Origin: Paenibacillus durus
GTDB taxonomy: Bacteria > Bacillota > Bacilli > Paenibacillales > Paenibacillaceae
NCBI RefSeq assembly: GCF_000756615.1
Contig: NZ_CP009288.1
Span: forward strand, 1,612,001-1,676,000
DNA: 64,000 bases
Direction: 5' to 3'
Both the position numbers and the translations under genes were made by a program. The notes below the pieces were generated by a model. The model was not told where the DNA came from and did not search any database. It saw only the letters and a list, made by a program, of their open reading frames with translations. Below are positions 1 to 8,362 of this stretch, piece by piece. Every line of letters begins with the position of its first letter. The stretch's first letter is position 1.

Positions 1-16
1 TGCATAATATGAGACG

Positions 17-65
17 AAGAACGTCCTGATCCATTCCACCGAATGGGCCGGGGCGTTCTTTGTCA
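17..65 (+). terminator. Terminator of a gene left of the window
   Basis: The arms AAGAACG (17-23) and CGTTCTT (54-60) pair, extended by CC/GG, and are followed by a T-rich tail. The hairpin lies directly before the ribosome site of the first gene, so it probably ends an upstream transcript on the + strand. Confidence 0.55.
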
Positions 66-86
66 TTTTAGGGGGAGATGATCTGT

Positions 87-767
87 ATGAATGTGGAGGA
101 AGCGCATGCGGCATTTATCGAATACCATTCGCGGAGCAGAACAGGAGAACGAAAAGGCCGTCTGGAGCGGGGACACCGGGACGCCGAGAAGTTATTCTGC
201 TGCAACATATGGTGGCCGCTTCAGGGGGATTTTAATAATTTGCATCCGGAATACGAAGTTCTCGATTGGCGGGGGCTGTCCTATTTCTGCGATTTTGCCT
301 GGCTTACGCCCTTTGCGAAGCTCATTATCGAAATCAAAGGGTTCGGTCCGCACGTCACGGATATGGACAGAAAAAAATATTGCAACGAGCTGAACCGGGA
401 AACTTTTTTAGCGGCTATGGGTTTTCAGGTGATCTCTTTTGCCTACGACGATGTCGCTCATCATCCGGAGCGGACCATCACGCTTCTGCGCATGGTGCTG
501 AGCCGCTTTCAGCCGCAGTCTTCTCCGGTTGACCTGCACAGTGTGGCGGAACGGGAAATCATTCGTCTGGCCTGTATGCTCGCTCGCCCCCTTCGTCCCA
601 TTGATGTGGAGACTCATTTGAGCATCAACCATCGCACAGCGGTTCGAATGCTGCAAGCACTCTGCGAGAAGGGTTGGTTTACCGCCGTAACCGGAGCGAC
701 GGGCAAACATGTGGTTCGGTACGAGCTACAGCGGGGCGCGATGAACCAGATGATGCAGAAAACCTGA
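87..767 (+). CDS. Predicted PD-(D/E)XK nuclease-fold protein with C-terminal winged helix
   Basis: A protein of about 226 residues, not recognised as a named gene. The N-terminal two thirds carry CDFAW followed about 13 residues later by IEIKG. This D...E-x-K spacing is typical of PD-(D/E)XK nuclease folds such as the Vsr/DUF559 group, and a later G-F-Q-V-I-S-F strand fits the end of that fold. The last 75 residues (IIRLACML, HLSINHRTAVRMLQALCEKGWF) look like a winged helix with a basic recognition helix. The start at 87 is preferred over the ATG at 78 because GGGGGAG at 71-77 sits 9 bases before it but abuts the earlier one. The gene stands alone between a terminator and a noncoding stretch. 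A DNA-cleaving or DNA-binding role is inference; it could instead be a nuclease-fold regulator without catalysis. Confidence 0.6.
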   Translation: MNVEEAHAAFIEYHSRSRTGERKGRLERGHRDAEKLFCCNIWWPLQGDFNNLHPEYEVLDWRGLSYFCDFAWLTPFAKLIIEIKGFGPHVTDMDRKKYCNELNRETFLAAMGFQVISFAYDDVAHHPERTITLLRMVLSRFQPQSSPVDLHSVAEREIIRLACMLARPLRPIDVETHLSINHRTAVRMLQALCEKGWFTAVTGATGKHVVRYELQRGAMNQMMQKT

Positions 768-1100
768 AATTGTACATCTTTTGTCGGCCTTGGAACTTCA
801 CTGAATAGCATGCCTGCAAAAATACAGTTGCTCACCCGTTCTACCTCAAATGCAGTCGGCACAGCTTTAAATTCCTGCACAATAGTAGGATTTTCCTGCT
901 GACAAGCACTTTTGATCGAAAAAACCTGCACTCAAGCAGGCTTGCAAGATGCCGAACTAACAATCACCAACTTGACTTCGGTTCCCTTGATGTTGAGCGC
1001 CAAGGAGGTCGCAACTTCCCGTTCGGGCGTATTTTCTAGTTCAGTAAGACCTTTCGGTCAAAATAATGCTCGTTATTATCCCGGCGTTGTTCGTAAGTAA
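768..1100 (-). pseudogene. Possible degenerate coding remnant, unknown function
   Basis: This interval has no intact gene. Read on the minus strand from about 1060 down to 770, one frame gives protein-like text (LTELENTPEREVATSLALN ... KLVIVSS), then a single in-frame TGA near 935, then further protein-like text (QQENPTIVQEFKAVPTAFE ... FSEVPRPTKDVQF) to a stop near 770. No start with a ribosome site was found, and the 5' part seems to change frame near 1050. This fits a decayed gene, but chance open reading cannot be excluded. The 62-codon open frame at 912-1100 on the + strand overlaps it, has no good ribosome site and looks like its shadow. The rest, to 1219, is AT-rich leader of the next gene. 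Confidence 0.25.
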
Positions 1101-1219
1101 ACTGTAAAAAATATATATCATTGTCCCAACGTCATCCCTAATAAAGATGGTAATTCCGCTATTTTACTATATAATTGTAATTGAGTATTAAAAAATCAGC
1201 AGTCAATGGAGGTCTTCCA

Positions 1220-1936
1220 ATGAAAATAGAGGTATGGTCCGACTACGTCTGTCCTTTCTGTTATATAGGAAAAAGACGGCTTGAACACGCGCTGAGCCAG
1301 TTTCCCGAACGTGACAAAGTGGAAGTCGAATACCGCAGCTTCCAGCTTGACCCGGAGGCTGCTCCGACCAGCAAGAGCATACATGAACTGCTCGCCGCGA
1401 AATACGGCATAACCGTAGAGCAGGCCAAGACGATGAACGCGCAGGTTGCCGATCAGGCGCTGGGAGTAGGCCTCGATTTCCGGTTCGACACCGTAATTCA
1501 CGCCAATACTTATAACGGCCACCGACTGGCGCATTATGCGAAGACGCAGGGGCTTGAAGCGGAGCTTACCGAGCGCCTGATGCACGGCTATTTTACGGAC
1601 GGACTGAATTTGGGCGACCATGAAGCGCTGGCGGCACTTGCGGCGGAAGCCGGACTGGACAAGGAAGAGGCGCTAGCCGTGCTGAATTCGGACGCTAACG
1701 CCGATGAAGTAAATGCGGATATCGCGGCCGCGCAGCGGCTCGGGATTACCGGCGTTCCGTTCTTTGTTTTTAACGGCAAATATGCGATTTCGGGAGCCCA
1801 GCCGGGACCGGTATTCTCCGAGGTACTGGATCAGGTCTGGAGTGAGGAGAAGGAAGCGCCCGTGCTCCGGGTAATCGGCGGTTCTGCTGAAGCATCCGGC
1901 GGTGACGGCTGCGCGGACGGCTCTTGCAGCGTGTAA
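1220..1936 (+). CDS. DsbA-family thiol oxidoreductase, FrnE type
   Basis: The 238-residue protein opens with a thioredoxin-fold strand and the active-site motif CPFC (YVCPFCYIGKRRLE, residues 9-20). The FrnE/DsbA-like 2 family has this motif directly at the N terminus with no signal peptide, so the protein should be cytoplasmic. A helical insertion follows, then the cis-proline loop G-I-T-G-V-P-F-F-V-F near residue 178, which is diagnostic of the fold. The tail ends CADGSC-SV, a short Cys pair seen in some FrnE proteins that may bind metal or act as an extra redox pair. The start is set by GGAGG at 1209-1213; an upstream in-frame TTG at 1181 has no ribosome site. The gene is monocistronic and ends at a strong terminator. 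Disulfide or polyketide-like substrates are known for relatives; the substrate here is unknown. Confidence 0.9.
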   Translation: MKIEVWSDYVCPFCYIGKRRLEHALSQFPERDKVEVEYRSFQLDPEAAPTSKSIHELLAAKYGITVEQAKTMNAQVADQALGVGLDFRFDTVIHANTYNGHRLAHYAKTQGLEAELTERLMHGYFTDGLNLGDHEALAALAAEAGLDKEEALAVLNSDANADEVNADIAAAQRLGITGVPFFVFNGKYAISGAQPGPVFSEVLDQVWSEEKEAPVLRVIGGSAEASGGDGCADGSCSV

Positions 1937-1965
1937 CTCAGCGGGCCGCGAACGCGAATAAGTGG

Positions 1966-1999
1966 AAGGGGAGACGCAGCGCTGCGCCTCCCCTTTTTA
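1966..1999 (+). terminator. Rho-independent terminator after the FrnE-type gene
   Basis: A near-perfect 15-base inverted repeat (AAGGGGAG-A-CGCAGC with GCTGCG-C-CTCCCCTT, one mismatch) is followed by five T. It lies 30 bases after the stop of the gene at 1220-1936. Confidence 0.85.
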
Positions 2000-2035
2000 T
2001 CGTCGAAGAGTGAATAAGTTCCCTCAGCCAAACCC

Positions 2036-3616
2036 TTACCGGAACGAAGTGACCAAGCTCGCAAACAGCGTCCTAACATCATACTGGTAATGATTGATCG
2101 GAGCGATCGGCTTGTTCACCCCAAGCAGCGTATAGACAGCGATTCTTGCCGTCCGGACCGAGTATTCCTCGGTGAATACAACGTCGTCCGGAATTTCGCA
2201 GAATTGGCCGATGAACGCCAGGTTGGTGGAGCCGTCCGGCACGACCTTCGGCCGATCACCGATGGCTCTAGGCATGAACTGGGCGGTGATGAACGGCATC
2301 ATGCACGGAATGCAGTTCGCCGTCGCCATAATGGCCTCCTTGTGCTCCTCGAAATGCAGATGCCCGAGCAGCTCGGTCATGATTTCTTCCCCGGTACAGT
2401 CGGACATTTTCTTCTTCACGAAGTCGCCTTCCTTGTCGGGATAAAGGCCATAGCCCCAGAATACCTGGACATGCTCCGGCTGATTCCGGAAATGCGGTTG
2501 GTACGCGAGCACGATCGACATCAACCAGCTTGAATCCTTGAACGTGACCAGGGCGCCGGTGCCCGGACGGTTGCGCGAGAATTGTTCCATTAGATCAAAG
2601 AATACCGTATCGCTGAACGTCACCGTGAACGATTCCCATTTGGAGCCGTCGATATGGTCGTCGAAGGAGGAAGGATTGCCGAGCCCAGGCTTTTTCGCGG
2701 CGATCCGTTCCCACAGCTTCCAGGAGCTTCCTTTCTCGTTCAGTCGCGGAGCGGAGGTCATCGAGCCAAGGCTGGAGCTTTCCGTCATCGATCCGTTCGT
2801 GATAATGACCAGATCTTCTTCCTTGACGGCGATATACTCTTCAGCTCCGCCCCGGATGACATGCAAGCCGGTAACGGTAATCCCGTCGCCTTCCTTGAAA
2901 TCCAGATCGGTCACGGTGCATTTCAGCGTGAAGTCGACGCCATGGTCCTCCAGATATTTTTTCATCGGCAAAATAATCGAATCGTACTGGTTGTACGGGG
3001 TACGGGTTACGCCCTCCAGAGTCTGGATTCTCGGGAATTCATGCATGAACCGGATCATATACCGCTTAAGTTCGACCGCACTGTGCCAGGGCTGGAACGC
3101 GAACGTCGTCGCCCACATGTACCAGAAATTCGTCGTGAAAAAATGCGGGCCGAACCAGTCGCTGATCCGCGCCTTGCCCATTTGTTCCTCGGGCGTAATG
3201 ATCAGCTTGCCCATGGCGAGCCGGTCGGCCATATCGAAGCCCATCGACAGCACGTCAACCACTTCGCCGCTTGCGTTCACCAGTCTGGCATTGGAATGCG
3301 TCGGATTCGCATTGTCGAAAGCGATGATCTCTTCCCGCACCGACTTTCCCGGATGGTCCAGCGAGGGAATCGACATCAGGAGATCCCACAAATTCTCGTA
3401 TGTCTCGTCATTCAGCATCCGTCCGCCGCGGATGACATAGCCGTGCTCCTCGCTGCCTGCTCCGTCGTTGCTGCCGCCCAGAATGTTCATTTCCTCGATA
3501 ATATGAATGCCGCTTCCCGGGAAGCCGCAGTCTCTGATGAGAAAAGCGGCGCCCGCCAAGGACGCGATGCCTCCGCCGACAAAATAAACCTGTTTGTTTT
3601 CGTATTCCTGTATCAC
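2036..3616 (-). CDS. ohyA: Oleate hydratase (myosin-cross-reactive antigen family)
   Basis: FAD-dependent fatty acid hydratase that adds water across the cis-9 double bond of oleate or linoleate to give 10-hydroxy acids, used by Firmicutes to detoxify host or soil unsaturated fatty acids. Near the N terminus are the dinucleotide-binding motif VYFVGGGIASLAGAAFL and the E-E-M-N-I-L-G-G-S-N-D-G-A-G segment that is nearly invariant in the family. At about 526 residues it belongs to the shorter homologues; many characterised enzymes are near 590. A GTG at 3616 is chosen as start because TGGAGG lies 8 bases before it; the longer GTG start at 3631 overlaps that ribosome site. The gene follows a TetR regulator on the same strand with a 223-base gap holding a palindrome. 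A membrane-associated cytosolic location is known for relatives. Confidence 0.92.
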   Translation of the reverse strand: MIQEYENKQVYFVGGGIASLAGAAFLIRDCGFPGSGIHIIEEMNILGGSNDGAGSEEHGYVIRGGRMLNDETYENLWDLLMSIPSLDHPGKSVREEIIAFDNANPTHSNARLVNASGEVVDVLSMGFDMADRLAMGKLIITPEEQMGKARISDWFGPHFFTTNFWYMWATTFAFQPWHSAVELKRYMIRFMHEFPRIQTLEGVTRTPYNQYDSIILPMKKYLEDHGVDFTLKCTVTDLDFKEGDGITVTGLHVIRGGAEEYIAVKEEDLVIITNGSMTESSSLGSMTSAPRLNEKGSSWKLWERIAAKKPGLGNPSSFDDHIDGSKWESFTVTFSDTVFFDLMEQFSRNRPGTGALVTFKDSSWLMSIVLAYQPHFRNQPEHVQVFWGYGLYPDKEGDFVKKKMSDCTGEEIMTELLGHLHFEEHKEAIMATANCIPCMMPFITAQFMPRAIGDRPKVVPDGSTNLAFIGQFCEIPDDVVFTEEYSVRTARIAVYTLLGVNKPIAPINHYQYDVRTLFASLVTSFR

Positions 3617-3688
3617 GACAGTCGCCTCCACATGAATATTGAATTCTGCCGTGCATCGCCCGCAAAAGCGTGGAAACTTGCACGCCGG

Positions 3689-3705
3689 TTACATGTTCAA
3701 TGTAA
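3689..3705. promoter_or_regulatory. Candidate TetR operator upstream of ohyA
   Basis: A 17-base inverted repeat, TTACAT-GTTCA-ATGTAA, lies about 75 bases before the ohyA start and just after the tetR stop. TetR-family operators are usually short palindromes of this size, so control by the adjacent regulator is a reasonable inference. No confident -35/-10 pair could be placed around it. Confidence 0.4.
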
Positions 3706-3839
3706 TCCATGTCCGCTGCGCACGGTATCGTCAATCTCCGCCGAGTGTATAAAAATTGGTCACTTGAGCGGAAATGTAGAGTTTTGCGACAGAATTCCCG
3801 GAGGTTCGTCAAATGAATACAGCTATCCCGTCCTGGAGG

Positions 3840-4409
3840 CTAAGACAGCTGTTTCTCGTATTTATACAGAGCTCTCATAAATTGTCCTTCAAGGAGCACG
3901 CTCAGACGTTCAATTATCAGCTTCGGGCTTTCCTTCATGCCGTCTCTCATCCATTGGATAAGCAGGCCGGTAAACGCCAGCGTATAGAAATTGGCGATAA
4001 ATTGCTTGTCATCCTCGTTCACCCGCATACCCGCCGCCAATTCATTAATTACGCCCATAATAAGATCATTCGTAACGGAGTAAAGGTAGGCGTCCAGATG
4101 GTTCCGCCCAAGCGATTCCAGCGTATTGAGACAGAACGAACGGTTGTTCTCAATATACAGAAATATTTTATAAAATCCGTCCGTCCATGTGCTGTAGCCC
4201 CTGTAATCGGCAATTCCGTCGACAGCTTCTTTCTGATAAATCCAGCCCAGCAGCTCGAAAATATCGTGAAAATGGTAATAAAACGTCTGACGGTTCAGCC
4301 CGCAATCGTCCACCAGTTGTTTTACGGAGATTTTATTCAGCGGGGTATGTTCCATCCGCTTTTTGAGACTATGAGCCAACGCTTTCTTGGTCAGCAGGGA
4401 ATTGGACAT
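3840..4409 (-). CDS. TetR/AcrR-family transcriptional regulator
   Basis: The 189-residue protein has the N-terminal TetR helix-turn-helix: KISVKQLVDDCGLNRQTFYYHFHD at about residues 26-49. The C-terminal ligand domain resembles the DhaS/YxaF-type TetR group, with a conserved W-M-R-D-G-M motif near residue 150. The ATG at 4409 is used since AGAGGTG lies 6 bases upstream; the GTG at 4418 is inside that ribosome site. It lies directly upstream of the oleate hydratase gene on the same strand, so a fatty-acid-responsive repressor of ohyA is the likely role; this is inferred from position only. Confidence 0.88.
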   Translation of the reverse strand: MSNSLLTKKALAHSLKKRMEHTPLNKISVKQLVDDCGLNRQTFYYHFHDIFELLGWIYQKEAVDGIADYRGYSTWTDGFYKIFLYIENNRSFCLNTLESLGRNHLDAYLYSVTNDLIMGVINELAAGMRVNEDDKQFIANFYTLAFTGLLIQWMRDGMKESPKLIIERLSVLLEGQFMRALYKYEKQLS

Positions 4410-4545
4410 CTTTGTCACCTCTTCCTCATCTTAACTTTCGAGCGTTCAAAAATAAATAGACGGGCTTCATTTGTTCCGCATAGTTGCCCCTTCGCCGCAA
4501 AGTCCGGTAAACTAAAGAAAGACAGTGTTTAAGGAGTTTTGAACT

Positions 4546-6390
4546 ATGAATCCGCAAGAGCTTACGATGGAATATGCGCAGGACATGCTGCAAAAATATT
4601 ACGGCTATCCCGATTTCCGGGAGGGCCAGAAAAAAATCGTCGCGAGTCTCCTGGAGGGCCGCGACACGCTCGGCATTATGCCGACCGGTGGCGGCAAATC
4701 GATCTGCTATCAGGTACCGGCGCTGCTGCTTCCGGGCCTGACGCTCGTCGTGTCGCCGCTGATCTCTCTAATGAAGGATCAGGTCGACGCGCTGACGGCG
4801 GCGGGCATTCCCGCCGCTTATATCAACAGCACCTTAACCGGCAAAGAGGTGAACGAGCGCATCCGCGCCGCCCGCCGGGGCGAGCTGAAGCTGCTCTATG
4901 TTGCGCCCGAGCGGCTGGAGCTGGACTGGTTCCGCCTGGAGATGGCGGAATTGTCGATATCCTGCGTCGCGGTGGACGAGGCGCACTGCGTCTCGCAGTG
5001 GGGCCATGATTTCCGCACCAGCTACCTAGCGGTGTCGCCGTTTGTGGAGGAGCTTCCCGAGCGGCCGATTCTGGCGGCTTTTACGGCGACGGCGACGCCC
5101 GAGGTTATGGAGGATATGCGAAGGCTGCTCCGGCTGCGCGATCCGGGCGTCTTCGTGACGGGTCTTGGCCGCGACAATCTGGCGATGTCGGTGCTGCGCG
5201 GCGAGAGCAAGAAGGAGTTCGTGCTGGAGTATGCCGCTTCGCATGCCCACCAGCCGGGGATCGTGTACGCGGCTACCCGTAAAGAAGTCGACGACCTGTA
5301 CCAGCGTCTGCGGAATGCCGGATTCGCGGCGGGCCGCTACCATGCCGGGATGAGCGACGAGGAGCGGGCGGAGAGCCAGGAAGCGTTCCTGTACGACGAT
5401 ATCCGCGTCATGGTCGCGACCAACGCCTTCGGCATGGGGATCGACAAGTCGAACGTGCGGTATGTCATCCATTACAATATGCCGAAGAATATGGAGGCTT
5501 ATGTCCAGGAAGCGGGCCGCGCAGGGCGGGACGGCGAGCCGAGCCAGTGCTTCCTGCTGTTCAGCGCGCAGGATATCATGACGCAAAAGTTCCTGATTGA
5601 GCAGAACCCGCAGGACTCGGAGCGTAAGGCTAACGATTACCGCAAGCTTCAGCAGATGATCGATTACTGCTATACAACCCGGTGCCTGCGAAGCGCTATG
5701 CTGGACTACTTCGGCGAAGTCCACGGGGACAAGCCGTGCGGCATTTGCAGCTCCTGCACGGACGAGCGCGAGCTTGTCGACATGACCATCGACGCGCAGA
5801 AGATCTTCTCCTGCATCCACCGGATGCGCGAGCGTTTCGGCGTGGCACTGGTGTCGTCCGTGCTGAAGGGCTCGCGCAGCCAGAAGGTGCTGCAGTACGG
5901 CTTCGACAAGCTGCCGACCCATGGCGCGATGTCCGGCCGCACCGAGAAAGAAATTACGGAAATCGTCAATGTGCTGATTTCCGAAGGTTATCTGGCCTTG
6001 TCCGAAGGCCAGTACCCGGTTGTGCGGCTCCAGCAGGCGGCCGCCGAGGTGCTGCGCGGGCAGCAGCAGGTGCTGCAGCGTGTTGTCCGGCCGTCCAGGC
6101 CGTCCGCAGGCGGCAGGGACCGCAGCCGCAGCCGCGATCTCTCGCCGTCGGCCGTCAACGAGACGGTGTTTGAGCAGCTGCGCCTGATCCGCCGCGAGCT
6201 GGCGGGCCGGGAGCATGTGCCGTCTTATATTATTTTCAACGATGCGACGCTGCGGGAGATGAGCGTGGCAGCCCCGCAGACGGAAGAAGAAATGATGAAG
6301 GTAAAGGGCGTCGGGGAAGTGAAATACCGGAAGTATGGGAAGGAATTTCTGGATTTTTTTCAAAGCGAATTGTATTCCAATGAATCGTAA
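4546..6390 (+). CDS. recQ: ATP-dependent DNA helicase RecQ
   Basis: A 3'-5' superfamily 2 helicase that acts in recombination repair and restart of stalled forks. In order: helicase core lobe 1 with Walker A MPTGGGKS (about residues 45-52) and the DEAH-type box VDEAHCVSQWGHDFR near 142; lobe 2 with ATNAFGMGIDKSNVR and QEAGRAGRDG; the RecQ C-terminal zinc site with cysteines in CLRSAMLDYF...CGICSSC; a winged helix; and a C-terminal HRDC domain from about residue 540. The 614-residue length matches full RecQ rather than the shorter RecS type. The Ser/Arg-rich stretch before HRDC (SRPSAGGRDRSRSRD) is a flexible linker. AAGGAG precedes the ATG. The next gene begins 15 bases after the stop, so the two are probably cotranscribed. 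Confidence 0.96.
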   Translation: MNPQELTMEYAQDMLQKYYGYPDFREGQKKIVASLLEGRDTLGIMPTGGGKSICYQVPALLLPGLTLVVSPLISLMKDQVDALTAAGIPAAYINSTLTGKEVNERIRAARRGELKLLYVAPERLELDWFRLEMAELSISCVAVDEAHCVSQWGHDFRTSYLAVSPFVEELPERPILAAFTATATPEVMEDMRRLLRLRDPGVFVTGLGRDNLAMSVLRGESKKEFVLEYAASHAHQPGIVYAATRKEVDDLYQRLRNAGFAAGRYHAGMSDEERAESQEAFLYDDIRVMVATNAFGMGIDKSNVRYVIHYNMPKNMEAYVQEAGRAGRDGEPSQCFLLFSAQDIMTQKFLIEQNPQDSERKANDYRKLQQMIDYCYTTRCLRSAMLDYFGEVHGDKPCGICSSCTDERELVDMTIDAQKIFSCIHRMRERFGVALVSSVLKGSRSQKVLQYGFDKLPTHGAMSGRTEKEITEIVNVLISEGYLALSEGQYPVVRLQQAAAEVLRGQQQVLQRVVRPSRPSAGGRDRSRSRDLSPSAVNETVFEQLRLIRRELAGREHVPSYIIFNDATLREMSVAAPQTEEEMMKVKGVGEVKYRKYGKEFLDFFQSELYSNES

Positions 6391-6405
6391 AGGGGCATAT
6401 GCAGC

Positions 6406-8292
6406 ATGAAGATCGTCCTGGCCACATTGAACGCCAAGTATATTCACACCTCGTTGGCCATCCGTCTGCTCAAGGCTTACAGTCAGCATGAATTCGACAT
6501 CGGTCTGGCGGAATACACGATCAAGGACCCGGTGATGAACATCGCTTCGGATTTGTTTGGGCAATCGCCCGATGTGATCGGCTTCTCCTGCTACATCTGG
6601 AATATCGAAGAGACGGTCAAGCTGATTGGCATCCTGAAGAAAATCATGCCGGATGTCTCCATCGTCCTCGGGGGACCGGAAGTGTCCTATGAGCCGCTGT
6701 ACTGGATGAATCGTGAGCCGGGCATCGATTTCATCGTCTGCGGCGACGGGGAAGAGACGTTCCATCACCTGCTGCAGGAGCTGCGGGACGGGCGCAAGTT
6801 TCATTTTGTGTACGGGGCCGCTTACCGCAAGGGAGAAGAAATAATCGTGAACCCTCCGCGCCCGAAGAGTGATCTGAACACGCTGCCCACGCCGCACCGT
6901 TTTCCGGAGGATCTGCCGGATTTAAGCAAAAGAATTACCTATTTTGAAACCAGCCGGGGCTGCCCGTTCAACTGCCAATTCTGTCTGTCCAGCATCGAGG
7001 TGGGCGTCCGGTATTACGATATCGAGCGGGTTAAAGCGGATCTCTTGTATCTGATTGAGAATGGGGCTAAAACGATCAAGTTCCTGGACCGCACCTTCAA
7101 CATCAACCGCGAGTACGCGCTGGAAATGTTCCGGTTCCTGATCGACAACCACGGAGGCTGCGTGTTCCAGTTTGAGATTACCGCCGACATTATGCGCCCC
7201 GAGGTTCTGGACTTCCTGGCGAACAATGCGCCTCCCGGCATTTTTCGCTTCGAGATCGGCGTGCAGTCCACCAATGACGAGACGAACGAGTTGGTCAAGC
7301 GGCGCCAGAACTTTGCCAAGCTGTCCCGCACGGTGATGAAGATCAAGGAGAGCGGCAATATCGACCAGCATCTCGATCTGATCGCGGGCCTGCCGATGGA
7401 GGATTACGCGACGTTCCGCAAAACGTTCAACGATGTGTTCGCCATGGAACCGGAGGAGCTGCAGCTCGGCTTTCTCAAAATGCTGCGCGGCACCGGACTG
7501 CGCGCCCAGGCGGCCAAGTATGATTATGTCTATATGGAGCATGCGCCGTATGAAATTTTGAGTACCCATGTAATGCCGTTCTCGGACATCGTGCGGCTGA
7601 AGCGGCTGGAAGATGTGCTGGAGAAATACTGGAACAGCCACCGGCTGGACCATACCGTGAAGTATTTGTTCCGTCATATTTTTGCGTCCCCGTTCGATTT
7701 CTTTCAGGAATTCGGTGATTACTGGGAAGCGCGTGGCTGGCAAAAGATCGGGCACCAGCTGGAGGATCTGTTCACCCGGCTGAACGAATTTTTGCTGGAG
7801 CGCGGCACGCCGGAGATGGAGATCATCACGGGCCTTATGAAGCTCGATTATTTCCTTGGCCACAAGTACAAACCGCGCAAAGTGTGGTGGGAGCCGGTAC
7901 TCGGCAAAAATGAATGGGGACGCTATCTCCGGGAGATTGCCGAGCGCCCTCAGCTTCTTGGCGACCCTTGGACCCCGGCAGCGGTGTCCGGCGAAGCGGC
8001 AGGGAATTTGGCTGCGGGAGCTCCGGCAGCGGGAATACAGGCGGCGGGAATCAACGAGCGGGAGCTGCAAAAATACGCGGTGCTGGAGATTTTGCCTTTC
8101 TCGTTGGCGAAGGCGCTGTCTTCTATTGGTGGACTTCCGGCAGGGATGAACGGGGGAGCGAAAACGGCTGCGGTGGATGCCGGAATGCAGCCGCAGGATG
8201 GCGAAAGCACCCTCTTGCTTGTGCTGTACCAGCAGGATGAGAGTCAGAAGCCTAGAGTGTATGATCTGCCGGTTCAGCGGGTTCTCCAGTAG
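6406..8292 (+). CDS. B12-binding-domain radical SAM protein
   Basis: The first 140 residues form a cobalamin-binding-like fold (VLATLNAKYIHTSLA, VIGFSCYIWNI, VLGGPEVS, VCGDGEETF). They are followed by the radical SAM core with the cluster-binding motif C-P-F-N-C-Q-F-C at about residue 186, in the context ETSRGCPFNCQFCLSS. The C-terminal third matches the domain usual for this group (DUF4080-like, from memory). This class catalyses radical methylation or rearrangement; the substrate of this branch is not known to me. The protein carries an Ala/Gly-rich insert at about residues 523-550 and a second one near 570-585 that look like unstructured linkers. The gene lies 15 bases after recQ. Confidence 0.9.
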   Translation: MKIVLATLNAKYIHTSLAIRLLKAYSQHEFDIGLAEYTIKDPVMNIASDLFGQSPDVIGFSCYIWNIEETVKLIGILKKIMPDVSIVLGGPEVSYEPLYWMNREPGIDFIVCGDGEETFHHLLQELRDGRKFHFVYGAAYRKGEEIIVNPPRPKSDLNTLPTPHRFPEDLPDLSKRITYFETSRGCPFNCQFCLSSIEVGVRYYDIERVKADLLYLIENGAKTIKFLDRTFNINREYALEMFRFLIDNHGGCVFQFEITADIMRPEVLDFLANNAPPGIFRFEIGVQSTNDETNELVKRRQNFAKLSRTVMKIKESGNIDQHLDLIAGLPMEDYATFRKTFNDVFAMEPEELQLGFLKMLRGTGLRAQAAKYDYVYMEHAPYEILSTHVMPFSDIVRLKRLEDVLEKYWNSHRLDHTVKYLFRHIFASPFDFFQEFGDYWEARGWQKIGHQLEDLFTRLNEFLLERGTPEMEIITGLMKLDYFLGHKYKPRKVWWEPVLGKNEWGRYLREIAERPQLLGDPWTPAAVSGEAAGNLAAGAPAAGIQAAGINERELQKYAVLEILPFSLAKALSSIGGLPAGMNGGAKTAAVDAGMQPQDGESTLLLVLYQQDESQKPRVYDLPVQRVLQ

Positions 8293-8362
8293 CAAAGGAT
8301 CAAAGGACGTCACCGCTAGAGCAATTCGCACTTCTTAAGTTAAGGGAACATAAGGAGGCTTC

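Noticed and set aside
2654..3880. Long + strand frame opposite ohyA
   Set aside because: Antisense of oleate hydratase, no ribosome site, composition of a shadow.
5026..6897. Long open frame on the minus strand opposite recQ and the radical SAM gene
   Set aside because: It lies fully antisense to two well-supported genes, has no ribosome site and its translation is arginine/histidine-rich, typical of shadow frames in GC-rich coding DNA.
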